From JBBSJZ01 sp041739875 (GTDB taxonomy: Bacteria; Planctomycetota; Planctomycetia; Pirellulales; Pirellulaceae): a stretch of DNA of 64,000 nucleotides. The notes under the pieces are model-generated. The model saw only the letters and a list, made by a program, of their open reading frames with translations, did not search any database and was not told where the DNA came from. Position 1 is the first letter of the stretch. Each line of letters starts with the position of its first letter. Below are positions 16,877-25,773 of the stretch, in pieces. The stretch lies in NCBI GenBank assembly GCA_041739875.1, contig JBGSNA010000228.1, positions 26,524 through 90,523 on the forward strand, in the 5' to 3' direction. The translations under genes and the position numbers were made by a program.

Positions 16877-18475
16877 CTACTTGCCTTGAGTGACAAGCCA
16901 CTTCGACGCTTCCGCACTCATGTAGGTGATCTCGCGATCATTCGCCGCGGGCTCGCCGGGCGTTGCTCGTCCGTTTCGCACTTGTTCATCAAGTAACGCG
17001 ACCAACTCTTTTACTTTGGCTGGATTCTCGTCAGCAAGATTCGTGGTCTCTGCCACATCGGCTTCCAAGTTGAACAACTGAATCGGTGGCAATCCCTGGT
17101 TCTTCGCATCCTTTTCTTTGGGTGCACTCCAGCCGCCGCTACCTGCGGACAAACAGAGCTTCCACGCGCCGTGCCGAATCGAGAATGCACCTTCGATCGA
17201 GTGACTAATGAGTGTGTCGCGCCCTGTCGTCCCAGCACCATTCAATACTGGTAATAAACTAAAGCTATCTTCGCCGCCACGTACTTGGTTCGCGGAATCA
17301 CCAGTCGTGCTGGCAATCGCCTCCAAGGTTGCATAGATGTCCGTCAAGCACGCTAGTGCATCCGTGTGCTGGCCGGGAGCAACGTGTCCTGGCCAGCGAA
17401 CAAGGAACGGGACTCGGTGACCACCTTCGTAAATGTCGGCTTTGTGCCCGCGATAACCGCCGCTCGGATCATGCTCGTGTTCGGCCAGCACTCCAAAGTT
17501 GGCCTCCGGCGAACACCCGTTATCGCTGGTGAAAAATACGAGTGTGTTGTCGTCAACTCCAGCGACTTTCAAGGACGCCATCAACTCGCCCATGTGATGG
17601 TCCATTTGCATGACAAAGTCGGCGTAAGGATTCAGCCCACTGGCATCTTTAAATGGCGGAATCGGAACGATGGGCGTGTGGGGTGCCGGCAGCGCTAGGT
17701 ACAAAAAGAACGGCTCACCCGCTTTGGCTCCGCCAGACCGCTCCTTGACGAGCGAAACCGCTTTGCCGAACAAGTGTGGCAACACTTCCTCGATTTTGAA
17801 GTCGTCACTAATCGGTCCGTTTCGGTACCATCCATACGGATTCTCCTGTTTTGTGATTCCTTCTTCACGATGCGGTACCTGAGTCGCTCGACCGGAATCG
17901 ACCCAGACATACGGTGGCATATCGAGCGAACCGCAGTGCGCGTAGTACTGGTCAAATCCGTTGATGTTTGGACCGTTGGTGATTGGTTTTGAGAAATCGA
18001 TCTTGCCATTTTCTTGGTCCCAGTCCCATCCCAGGTGCCACTTGCCGATCATCGCCGTATGGTAGCCCGCACCATGCATGAGATGCCCAAGCGTTGCACG
18101 CTCCGCAGGAATTAAGTGCTTGCTCGTTCCACTCAACACACCTTTTTCCAACCTTGAACGCCAGTTGTATCGACCCGTGAGCAACCCGTATCGCGTCGGT
18201 GTGCAAACCGAGCTGGGCGTATGCGCATCATGAAACGTCATGCCCTGGTCAGCAAACGCTTTTAAGTTTGGTGTCGGAATTTTGCAGTTCGTATTCGTAG
18301 GCGAAATATCACCGATCCCCAAGTCATCCGCCAGGACAACGATCACGTTGGGACGCTGTGCATCGGCGCTGTGGCTCGGGCGAGCACCAAGAACGAGTAA
18401 CGCCAATAACAGTGCTGCACCGAGAGCAACGTGCGGACGCAAGCTCTCTATGAGATAAGTTTTCATTCGTTTCAT
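16877..18475 (-). CDS. Exported formylglycine-dependent sulfatase (arylsulfatase)
   Basis: 532 residues from the chosen ATG at 18475, which is followed by a basic start and a hydrophobic signal segment (about 16-37, HVALGAALLLALLVLGA). A longer frame reaching 18625 would overlap the upstream gene and give a non-signal N-terminus. The sulfatase core starts at RPNVIVVLADDLG (metal ligands Asp50, Asp51). The modification motif is CTPTR with Cys91 (SVCTPTRYGLLTGR), matching CxPxR, so it needs a formylglycine-generating enzyme; none is in the window. FFTSDNGCSPE, GYRGHKADIYEGGHRVPF and LPAPHTPI are also typical. It should hydrolyse sulfate esters, probably of marine polysaccharides, in the periplasm or outside. 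Confidence 0.93.
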   Translation of the reverse strand: MKRMKTYLIESLRPHVALGAALLLALLVLGARPSHSADAQRPNVIVVLADDLGIGDISPTNTNCKIPTPNLKAFADQGMTFHDAHTPSSVCTPTRYGLLTGRYNWRSRLEKGVLSGTSKHLIPAERATLGHLMHGAGYHTAMIGKWHLGWDWDQENGKIDFSKPITNGPNINGFDQYYAHCGSLDMPPYVWVDSGRATQVPHREEGITKQENPYGWYRNGPISDDFKIEEVLPHLFGKAVSLVKERSGGAKAGEPFFLYLALPAPHTPIVPIPPFKDASGLNPYADFVMQMDHHMGELMASLKVAGVDDNTLVFFTSDNGCSPEANFGVLAEHEHDPSGGYRGHKADIYEGGHRVPFLVRWPGHVAPGQHTDALACLTDIYATLEAIASTTGDSANQVRGGEDSFSLLPVLNGAGTTGRDTLISHSIEGAFSIRHGAWKLCLSAGSGGWSAPKEKDAKNQGLPPIQLFNLEADVAETTNLADENPAKVKELVALLDEQVRNGRATPGEPAANDREITYMSAEASKWLVTQGK

Positions 18476-18614
18476 CAATGCGCTGGAGGAATGAGCGGGA
18501 GGTTCGAATTTATCCGTAACGTCCAAGTTTAACTGATTCGAAACTCGCGTGGGTGCTGCAATCGCCGCATCGTGCGCACCGAAACGCCTGTGGAAATCGA
18601 GCTCGCGTTGACGT

Positions 18615-19703
18615 TCACTCCTCAATCACATCGCCACATTTCTCGCACGCAGGCAACAGCGAATGACGAACGCCACCGCATTGCTTGCATGTCTTGAACA
18701 GCGACGTTTCGCAACACGGACACGTGTAGGGCTGGTCGTGACCCGGATCGGATGCGTTCACTGCTGTGAGCGACCGCTTCTTTAAACTGCGACGGGTCCA
18801 GGAAACGAACTTCAGCGGCCCACGTTGGATCGGGAAATCACAAATCGGACAAAAGAAGCTCGCATAAGCTTCCCGGTACTGGCGGAGCAACCAGTCACGA
18901 CTCGGTTGGGCCAGCAATCGCAACAACTTCACTAGCACGCCGATCGCAATCGCGAGTGACAGCATAATCAGAATGTACTTGAAATAGATCGCGGGGAAGT
19001 GTTCGTGCATCACGAGGATGACGCGACCAGCCACGGCGCCACTCAGCGCGTACACGAGCATCGCGTAGGTCCCACCCGCCTGGCGCACAAACAACCATCC
19101 GCAAACCAGCAGCAGTGGAATCAACATGCCGAGTTTGTACGTGGCTAACGTCCACTGGTGTTTCTCGTAAAGCTGTTGGAACTCGTCATCGATCGGTCGA
19201 CTTGCCGCAGTAATCGCAATCGCGTTGGCTCGTTGTTTTGCGGTGACGTCGTCTTGTTGATCATTCAGCGTCGCCAGCTCGGCATTCAGCACTTGAGTTT
19301 GGCTTTGGTTCGCAAGAAACAGCTGCAAGCTATCCGTGAGCGCTTGTTTCTGGTCATCGCTCAGCGTTGTTTCGTTCTGATCGGCGCTGCGTTTCAGCTC
19401 AAGTAGCTGGTTAATCGTCTGTTGCGAGTCACTCGTCGTCTGTCCCGTCAAACGCCGACGTTGTTCGGTCGAAGCAATCTGTTGCTTCACATCCACCAAC
19501 TGAGCCGCCAGCGCCTGCCGTTCGTCTTGCAGCTCCTTCGGCAATCCCACCTCAAGCATTTGGTTGTAATTGGGACCTTGCACACGATCGATGTCGCGCA
19601 AGATGTACCCAAGCAACCAAAACGCGAGCACCCCCACCGCCACGCTGAACCCAAAGATCATGAACCGAAGCATAAACGAGCCGTGATGTTTCTTCGTCTT
19701 CAT
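18615..19703 (-). CDS. Membrane protein with coiled coil and C-terminal zinc ribbons
   Basis: 362 residues. One membrane helix lies at about 11-34, then a Gln-rich coiled coil (about 55-180). Three or so further helices follow (about 187-207, 212-232, 240-263). The C-terminal cytoplasmic tail has several CxxC pairs: FFCPICDF, YTCPCCE, TCKQCGG and ACEKCGD, likely two zinc ribbons. I do not recognise a named family. The architecture suggests a membrane-anchored scaffold or sensor with a metal-binding tail. It is upstream of the sulfatase gene on the same strand with 139 bases between, so co-transcription is possible but unproven. Confidence 0.75.
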   Translation of the reverse strand: MKTKKHHGSFMLRFMIFGFSVAVGVLAFWLLGYILRDIDRVQGPNYNQMLEVGLPKELQDERQALAAQLVDVKQQIASTEQRRRLTGQTTSDSQQTINQLLELKRSADQNETTLSDDQKQALTDSLQLFLANQSQTQVLNAELATLNDQQDDVTAKQRANAIAITAASRPIDDEFQQLYEKHQWTLATYKLGMLIPLLLVCGWLFVRQAGGTYAMLVYALSGAVAGRVILVMHEHFPAIYFKYILIMLSLAIAIGVLVKLLRLLAQPSRDWLLRQYREAYASFFCPICDFPIQRGPLKFVSWTRRSLKKRSLTAVNASDPGHDQPYTCPCCETSLFKTCKQCGGVRHSLLPACEKCGDVIEE

Positions 19704-20176
19704 AATTTCGCCAGAGATATTCGCGAGACATTGCGGGATTAGGAAGTGTTCAATTGAAGCTCCCTAGACTGGACTAGAGCCCAAGTCTCAAAGAATGTGC
19801 GCGGTTAAGCGATAATTCCTGAAAAATGTTCGACAACTCCGCCGCCGCCTTCAATAGCCGTCTCAACGAATTCAATCAGCCTCCATCGACATGCGAAACA
19901 GTTGCTGGTTTTCGCGTGTGACAAACGGCCCCAGAAACTAAAGATGAGGTGCGTGCAGGCACAGGTCCTACTTTAGCTTCGCGTGATCAATAAGTAGGAC
20001 AGGCTGCCAGCCTGTTCCTGGGTGAAATGACAGGCTGGCAGCCTGTCCTACGTGCAAATTCGCCAGTTATTGTTCACGCGATCCTTACCGCTTTCTTGGC
20101 AACTCGGCCTAAGTTGACCAGAGATCCGCGCGCACGAGAAGTTTCCGATCGTGAGTCTCGCTACACAACAACACTC
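19704..20176. other. 473-bp intergenic gap with a palindromic repeat
   Basis: No convincing coding region. The only clear structure is the hairpin repeat at 19994-20051. The gap also contains the promoter region for the minus-strand zinc-ribbon gene and the 3' flank of the ABC operon. Confidence 0.6.
19994..20051. repeat. 58-bp palindromic repeat, nested hairpins
   Basis: The left arm starts GTAGGACAGGCTGCCAGCCT and the right arm ends AGGCTGGCAGCCTGTCCTAC, complementary over about 22 bp around a short spacer. Each arm also contains its own palindrome (GGCTGCCAGCC / GGCTGGCAGCC). It looks like a dispersed extragenic palindrome; only one copy is in the window. Confidence 0.85.
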
Positions 20177-21565
20177 TCAATAGATCCGCACTTCTCTAAA
20201 GAAGCCGAGCAATACCGCAAATTCCTCGTCCTGGACGCCGAAGCAGCTGAATTTAACCCCGTTAATTGACATTTGATCGCGGAGAGGTAGCTCTAAGTCG
20301 GAAATCTGTCTTGGCCATTCACTGTGTTCAAGTTGAAACAGCTTGACCGCCAACGCGGCTCGAGTGAATCGCCGCGAATCCTCGAGTTTGCTCAGATTGG
20401 CAGCCAGTTCGTGCAGATGTGGTCCATGCGTCGTAAGGACTTCATTCAGGTATAGATCACCTCGACGATGGAACCAATGCACATTGATCTGGGAACGTCG
20501 GTGCCAAGAGCTTTCCACCTCACTTGCTCGCTCGACGAGCCCTTCATAGCCCTTGTCGGCGACAGACATTCCGGCGTCGAGCTCCATCAAGAAATCCCTC
20601 ACTCGTGTTGCTGGAACTTCAACCTGTCTTCCTTGCGGGAAGTTGGCGTTTCGTAAGTCAGGTGCCAAAACGAGCAGGCTGGAATAACTTCCAATCTTGT
20701 GCACTCCGATCGATTCATAGGTTACCGCTCGCTCAAAATCGAAGACTTGTCGCCATCGCGAACTCAAGCTCGATTCCTCGTCAAGCAACTCGATAAGTGC
20801 CCTTAAGTGCTCGGCTTTCCATTCCTTCTTCGTCGCTAGATCTTTGCCTAAAATAAACAGGAGAAAGTCATTGCGGTCTTGAAGAATTTCCGCGCGTGTC
20901 GTCTCACCATGTACTGTTGTTTTCCAATCAAAAGCGGTCAATGACTCTCTATGGAGCTTTAGCATTTCAATAGCTTGGTCGATTTTCGTTTCGTGAATCG
21001 CCAACTCGACCTCGAGCATGAGCAACTTGTCTGTTGAGCAAACAAGCCCAAACGGCTCGAAGAATGGTTGAGAAATGTCGATCTCCATCGGCTTCCAAAC
21101 GGGATTCTCATCCGGCAGCAGTTCCTGGAGTCTTCTAATAATTGGTTGAGCTTGTTCGCTCAGTGATTTAGTCACACTCACGACGATCGGATCGTTACCT
21201 CGTGTTGAAATCACTTCAATTGTCCGATCATGTCGCGGTAACCTGCTTTGACTTGCGGTGTTTTCGTTCGAAAGTGTTATCCTCGCATTTGACGAATATG
21301 AAGCCCCATTGATTGCCAACATTGGTTGGATAATATCTCCCCAGGCGATTGTATTTTCCTTGCTGCTGCGATCCTCGAAGGACTTCAATAGCGAACTGAC
21401 ATCGACCGGATGCCCGGCTTTCGTCAATGCCTCGAGATGCGATCGGATATCTGCCGCAGCTTGCACTTCAGTTGCGTACCAGGTCGCGACCGGGAATAGT
21501 ACGGCGATGAGTGGAATGAGCAACAGCAGCCACCAGGCGCTGAGCGACGGGCGTTTGATACTCAC
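20177..21565 (-). CDS. Membrane-anchored protein of the ABC operon, function unknown
   Basis: 462 residues. An N-terminal membrane helix (about 11-31, WWLLLLIPLIAVLFPVATWY) is followed by a large soluble region, probably extracytoplasmic. The end (about 400-440, RRFTRAALAVKLFQLEHSEWPRQISDL) matches a motif seen at the C-terminus of many planctomycete proteins of unknown function. The GTG start overlaps the permease stop by 4 bases (GTGA), and it is last of four coupled genes. It may be a substrate-binding or accessory part of the exporter; nothing catalytic is visible. Confidence 0.8.
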   Translation of the reverse strand: MSIKRPSLSAWWLLLLIPLIAVLFPVATWYATEVQAAADIRSHLEALTKAGHPVDVSSLLKSFEDRSSKENTIAWGDIIQPMLAINGASYSSNARITLSNENTASQSRLPRHDRTIEVISTRGNDPIVVSVTKSLSEQAQPIIRRLQELLPDENPVWKPMEIDISQPFFEPFGLVCSTDKLLMLEVELAIHETKIDQAIEMLKLHRESLTAFDWKTTVHGETTRAEILQDRNDFLLFILGKDLATKKEWKAEHLRALIELLDEESSLSSRWRQVFDFERAVTYESIGVHKIGSYSSLLVLAPDLRNANFPQGRQVEVPATRVRDFLMELDAGMSVADKGYEGLVERASEVESSWHRRSQINVHWFHRRGDLYLNEVLTTHGPHLHELAANLSKLEDSRRFTRAALAVKLFQLEHSEWPRQISDLELPLRDQMSINGVKFSCFGVQDEEFAVLLGFFREVRIY

Positions 21566-24051
21566 TTGGCACTCTCCTTCGTGATCGCTTGCGATAGGTT
21601 ACTCGCCATGTCACTCGCGGTTTCTTCCCAGCCCGCACCCCATTGCGCAGCAAGTGCTCCGTTGAATGTTGTTCCCTGGGAGTACTTCGAAACATCGTCA
21701 ATTCTCGCAAAGGGACCAATAGGTCCGGCTCCGTAGCACGCTGGGGACACATCTAAGTACTCAATCAACACTTCGCGAGGAAACTCACCGCGTCCAGCTT
21801 TGGCGTAATTGATGTAGTCGAGAAGGCACTTCATCGTTTGCTCAAACTTTCGTTGCGACGAAAGCCTATCGAAGAGTGATTGCTTTCCAACTGGCTGCTC
21901 TCCGATCGTGATGCCTCCCAGTTTTCGGCGAGCATGTTTTGGAAGCGGCTTATCGAGCGAGTCGACAAGGGCAACGATCAGTGATCGGCGCCTTGCTTCC
22001 CATCGCTGTTCTGTCTGCGACACGTTTTGAACAACTTCCGCATATGTGGCGTCGTCGAGATACTGGCGAGACTCTGGTTTTGTAATTTGCGACAACAGCC
22101 AAATCTCAAGTAAATCGCATTCCTCTTGGTGCGACAACGATTCATTGTGCCGCAACTTGGTTACGAGACGTGATAGCGTACTCAAGTAGTCGCGATACTC
22201 GCGGAGTGTCACATCGCGAGCGGTTTCGTCTTGCTCGCCGTACGACAGAATCAATTCGAGCTGTGCGGCGTCCATGATCCAGTTGTTGATCTCACGGAAA
22301 GTTGGCCGCAACATCACGCGATCTTGAGTATTACGGATCGCCTTAGCGAGTGCTTCGTAACGCATCGCTCGTTTTCGTCCCAAATCGGCTTCTGCGGGAT
22401 TGATTGCATCGCTTGGTGGTTCGGGTGCATGTTCATGCATCGCTTCGGCCAAGGGCTGTGTCATCAATGTCATTTTCTCGGTCGCAAATATCGCAGCAGC
22501 CTCCTCTTTCAGCTGCGTTCGCTCCGCTTCCGAAAAACCAGCCGGTACGAAGAAGAACCATGTGATGAGGGAGAAAAGCGGGAGCAGTGCGGCGACGGAT
22601 GCGAATCCGAAATGCGAGAGCCAATATCGCCACCCACGCCGCCCGTCCATCCAGCTCGACATCATCCACCACGTCGCGAAAAGCGGAAGGACAACGAGAG
22701 CGGATACGATTGCGAAAATGGAAGTTCCCAGTTCCTCCGTCGCCCATAAACCCACTGAGAGAGCGAAGGCTCCACTGAGTGGAGCAACCAAGGCCGCTAG
22801 CGCCGCGGGACGAATCAGTTGACTGATCCACTGGGAGACGGCGTATAAGATTCCGCACGCGATAATCCAATACGATGGATTGCGCAATTGATCACTAGAG
22901 AGATCGTCACTTGAGGTCCACCACAAAACGAAGATGTAGAAGAGCAGAAACACGACTGGAATCGCGTGTCGAGTGAACCAAACGCGGGTGGGGCTGACGC
23001 CATGTATCGCGAGAAAGCGAATGCGATCTTGCATGTGATCACCGTGAAATGTCAATAACGCCATCCAACTCAATGTGCTAAACGCGATCATCCCACACGT
23101 TGCCGAAATAGCTGGGTGGAAAACGTCGTCGTTGTTGTTTATGAAATGCCTCGCAATCGGCATGCACAATACAAACGTGATGTAGATCCCAGCGACGATC
23201 ACTCGGTTCTGATTGCGGAATTGCCATAGTAGCGATCCCGTTGCCGTCGAAGGAACTGACTTCAGTTGTGAGTCGCCACGGAAGTAGTCTTGAAGGGAAC
23301 CGCCAACGGATTGCAATAGATTGTCGATTTTTTGCTTGCGAGCGGAGGGTGCTGAGTAGACGTGGCTGGTGAGTTGTCGATCCGCCGCATACAACCCGTA
23401 CCTGCCAATACCGCCAGTGAACAGCAGCAAAATTGCGCCTGTCAACCACGGCGATGGGTCTTGGTGATAGGCGATGCCGCGGGTGAACAGTTCGACAAAT
23501 GCGTAGTGGACTCTATAAGCGGCAAAATACGGTAGGACTGCGAGTACAAGAATTGAAAAGAGCCCCAGAATTGACGCTCGTGCTAGCCACGCTGTCGTAA
23601 ATCCACACACGAGCAAATACAGCGAGTTTAGAACCACGAAAAACTGAATTTTCCCCAGTTCGTACAAATCGCGATGGTTGGGATAGAAATAGCTTGTTAG
23701 CAAATAGATCACCAGACAGCCGAGCCATAGAGCCGATAACCCCGCCAACCCGACCATGAACTGGTGTCGAACTAAGTACGTCGTGGGCAAGGGAAGTGAG
23801 ACCAACCAATTCAGGGATCGTGATTCTTTTTCCACGCTAACAAGTGCCGAACCAGCACCTACCGCAAACAAAATCGGCGGCATCGCAAACATGAATTGTG
23901 CAAAGATTAGAAAATCAGTTAGTTGATGCATCACCATCAATCGAAACCAGACCACAATTACAAATGCGATTCCGACAAGCGATAACGCCAGCGGCAGCAC
24001 TTGTCGAGTTTCTTTCCAGAGCAATCGCCGGTTCATGGAATGTGTGCTCAT
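21562..24051 (-). CDS. ABC transporter permease (ABC-2 type) with large soluble C-terminal region
   Basis: 829 residues. The N-terminal 500 or so hold about ten to twelve hydrophobic helices, starting with RLLWKETRQVLPLALSLVGIAFVIVVWF as in ABC-2 permeases. The last helix is at about 480-500 (LLPLFSLITWFFFVP). The remaining 320 residues have no membrane segments and are rich in Glu/Arg helices. The start overlaps the ATPase stop by 4 bases (ATGA) and the stop overlaps the next gene (GTGA). It forms the membrane part of an exporter with the ATPase gene at 24048. The long soluble C-terminus is unusual for this family. Confidence 0.88.
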   Translation of the reverse strand: MSTHSMNRRLLWKETRQVLPLALSLVGIAFVIVVWFRLMVMHQLTDFLIFAQFMFAMPPILFAVGAGSALVSVEKESRSLNWLVSLPLPTTYLVRHQFMVGLAGLSALWLGCLVIYLLTSYFYPNHRDLYELGKIQFFVVLNSLYLLVCGFTTAWLARASILGLFSILVLAVLPYFAAYRVHYAFVELFTRGIAYHQDPSPWLTGAILLLFTGGIGRYGLYAADRQLTSHVYSAPSARKQKIDNLLQSVGGSLQDYFRGDSQLKSVPSTATGSLLWQFRNQNRVIVAGIYITFVLCMPIARHFINNNDDVFHPAISATCGMIAFSTLSWMALLTFHGDHMQDRIRFLAIHGVSPTRVWFTRHAIPVVFLLFYIFVLWWTSSDDLSSDQLRNPSYWIIACGILYAVSQWISQLIRPAALAALVAPLSGAFALSVGLWATEELGTSIFAIVSALVVLPLFATWWMMSSWMDGRRGWRYWLSHFGFASVAALLPLFSLITWFFFVPAGFSEAERTQLKEEAAAIFATEKMTLMTQPLAEAMHEHAPEPPSDAINPAEADLGRKRAMRYEALAKAIRNTQDRVMLRPTFREINNWIMDAAQLELILSYGEQDETARDVTLREYRDYLSTLSRLVTKLRHNESLSHQEECDLLEIWLLSQITKPESRQYLDDATYAEVVQNVSQTEQRWEARRRSLIVALVDSLDKPLPKHARRKLGGITIGEQPVGKQSLFDRLSSQRKFEQTMKCLLDYINYAKAGRGEFPREVLIEYLDVSPACYGAGPIGPFARIDDVSKYSQGTTFNGALAAQWGAGWEETASDMASNLSQAITKESAK

Positions 24052-24998
24052 GACGCGGTCTCCTTCATTTCCTCGCGCGGTGGGATGGCTCCGATGCCGC
24101 GGGTGCAGGCGACGAAGAGTTCTTCGAGACTGGCACAGCGATGGGTGACTTCGAAGACGCCGTGGGACGCTTTGAGTAAGGCTTCGTTGTGTGGGGTGAA
24201 GTTGCGGACGATCATTCGTCGTTGACGGCCGCTGGTTTGCTCGTTCAGGATTTGGGCGGGGGCGTCGAGCGTCGGAAGCGAGATAAGTGGATCGCTGAGC
24301 TTGATCGTGACTTCGGAGATCGTGTCGCGCAGCTCGCTGAGGGTCCCGGTCAGTTGGACGCGGCCTTGATGCAGTATCGCGATGCGGTCGGCGACTCGTT
24401 CGATCTCGTTGATTTGGTGACTGGAGAGGAGAACCGTGCGGCCTGTCGCGGCGCGGTCAATCATGCTTTCGAGGAACTCGCGTCGCACCAGTGGATCGAG
24501 GCCTGAGGTGGGCTCGTCGAGAATCAACAGCTCGGGATCGTGGGCGAGCGCGAGACTGAGTGCGACCTTGGCTCGTTGTCCTTTGCTGAGATCGCGAATC
24601 TTTCGCGTTGGCGGTAACTCGTATTTGCGAATCAACTCGCGGTAAGCTTCGAGGTATCCGTCGGGATAGAAGCCAGCAGTGAACCAACCGATCTCGTCGA
24701 CTTTCATCCATTCGTACATCGTTGGCGCGTCGGAGACGTAACCGATGCGTCTGCGGATTTCGAGCGCGTCTTTGGTCGGATCCAGTCCACAGACTTGCGC
24801 GGTGCCAGCCGACGGTGGTTGGAACCCAGTAAGGATGCGAATGAGCGTTGTCTTGCCAGCACCATTTTCACCGAGCAAGGCGAACACGGTGCCAGCGGGA
24901 ACGGAGAGGTCAACACCGCGGAGTGCATCGCAGCCGCGAAATTGCATTTCTAAGCCGCGTGTTGTGATGATGTCTCTTGGCGGGGTCGTCGAACTCAC
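24048..24998 (-). CDS. ABC transporter ATP-binding protein
   Basis: 316 residues. Walker A is GENGAGKT (43-50). The signature is LSKGQRAKVALSLALAHDPE, followed by Walker B LLILDEPTSGLDP and the switch histidine in LLSSHQINEIERVADR. The 90-residue C-terminal extension is typical of drug/ABC-2-type ATPases. It powers the neighbouring permease and is coupled to it. A GTG start overlaps the stop of the GntR gene by 4 bases. This is the GntR-ATPase-permease arrangement known for YtrA-type, envelope-stress or antibiotic-responsive exporters; the substrate is not known here. Confidence 0.95.
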   Translation of the reverse strand: MSSTTPPRDIITTRGLEMQFRGCDALRGVDLSVPAGTVFALLGENGAGKTTLIRILTGFQPPSAGTAQVCGLDPTKDALEIRRRIGYVSDAPTMYEWMKVDEIGWFTAGFYPDGYLEAYRELIRKYELPPTRKIRDLSKGQRAKVALSLALAHDPELLILDEPTSGLDPLVRREFLESMIDRAATGRTVLLSSHQINEIERVADRIAILHQGRVQLTGTLSELRDTISEVTIKLSDPLISLPTLDAPAQILNEQTSGRQRRMIVRNFTPHNEALLKASHGVFEVTHRCASLEELFVACTRGIGAIPPREEMKETAS

Positions 24999-25441
24999 GA
25001 TGGGTCACCGTTTTTAGAAGAAGTCGAAGAAGAGACGTCATGCGAAGAGATCGTCTGGATCGAGCCGTCGAGTAACTCCAGCTCGTTGTGAAGCATCTCA
25101 CGAATCTCCTCAGCGGTGAGTCCGCCGTGAAGTGCTTCGGAGAGCGCTCCGCGAAGTCGCGCGGCGATGAGGGTTTTTCTCGCCTGGCGGCACTTGTCTG
25201 TCGCATCGATGCAAACAGCCATCCCGCGGCCGCGCATTAATTCCAGCACGCCGTCGGCCTGCAATTGCTGATATGCCCGGGCGACGGTGTTCGGATTAAT
25301 CGCCAATTCGCCGCTCAGCTGGCGTGCGCTCGGGAGTAACTGGCGCGGTTGCAGGCTGCCTTCGGCGATCGCGAACTTCACCTGGCGAACAATCTGTTCG
25401 TAAATCGCAACATCGTCGGACGTATCAATCGAAAAAAACAT
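24995..25441 (-). CDS. GntR-family regulator, YtrA-like
   Basis: 148 residues. A winged-helix domain at about 8-75 has IYEQIVRQVKFAIAEGSLQP, LPSARQLSGELAINPNTVARAYQQLQADGVLELMRGRGMAV. A short helical tail follows instead of a large ligand-binding domain, typical of the YtrA subfamily. Such regulators usually repress their own ABC operon and respond to envelope stress. It is the first gene of the four-gene operon and its stop overlaps the ATPase start. A candidate operator, TGTAC-N3-GTACA, lies 75-87 bases upstream. The Asp/Ser-rich C-terminus is probably disordered. Confidence 0.93.
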   Translation of the reverse strand: MFFSIDTSDDVAIYEQIVRQVKFAIAEGSLQPRQLLPSARQLSGELAINPNTVARAYQQLQADGVLELMRGRGMAVCIDATDKCRQARKTLIAARLRGALSEALHGGLTAEEIREMLHNELELLDGSIQTISSHDVSSSTSSKNGDPS

Positions 25442-25458
25442 GCCGCAACCCGTGCGCT

Positions 25459-25498
25459 CGACTGCCGCTGGGAGAAACCGACAGCCGCTGGGAGAAAC
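25459..25498. repeat. Two-copy 20-bp tandem repeat upstream of the GntR gene
   Basis: CGACTGCCGCTGGGAGAAAC is followed at once by CGACAGCCGCTGGGAGAAAC (one mismatch). It lies 18-57 bases upstream of the GntR start, in the leader or promoter region, so it may be regulatory or simply a recent duplication. Confidence 0.9.
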
Positions 25499-25515
25499 CT
25501 CGCCCAGCTAGCTGG

Positions 25516-25528
25516 TGTACTGGGTACA
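25516..25528. promoter_or_regulatory. Candidate GntR operator
   Basis: TGTAC-TGG-GTACA is a perfect 5-bp inverted repeat in the divergent gap, 75-87 bases upstream of the GntR gene. YtrA-like regulators bind GTGTA/TACAC-type palindromes, so autoregulation is plausible. The half-sites are short and could occur by chance. Confidence 0.4.
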
Positions 25529-25773
25529 TGGTACGGCGTGCAACGGTCTCAGTCAACGAGCGCGTTCGAAATTGGCGGAGATTTCTGTTGGGCAACGCTG
25601 GGAACTGGCGAAGTGACTTTGGGCGACCACGATTTGGCTGGCGATGGAAATAGCACTCCGGGGGCATTAGGGAGCGATCGTTGCCACTCGTTTAGAAGCC
25701 CTCGCAAGCGATTGTCCATTCGCATAGAACGCATGAAATTGCTTCCGATGTTCTCAGCAGAAAGGGATTTTGC

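Larger units (their letters stand above)
25442..25773. other. 332-bp divergent gap between the GntR operon and the AspT-like gene
   Basis: It holds a 20-bp tandem repeat (25459-25498), a short palindrome (25516-25528) and, at its right end, the ribosome binding site AAAGGG (25761-25766) for the TTG-started transporter gene. I see no convincing gene. Confidence 0.5.

Noticed and set aside
18476..18625. Extended N-terminus of the sulfatase
   Set aside because: It would overlap the preceding gene and place a non-signal sequence ahead of an obvious signal peptide at 18475.
20027..20269. 80-codon frame next to the nested palindrome
   Set aside because: It begins inside the repeat and overlaps the end of the 462-residue gene.
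25459..25498. Possible CRISPR-like repeat
   Set aside because: Two adjacent copies without spacers; it is a tandem duplication.
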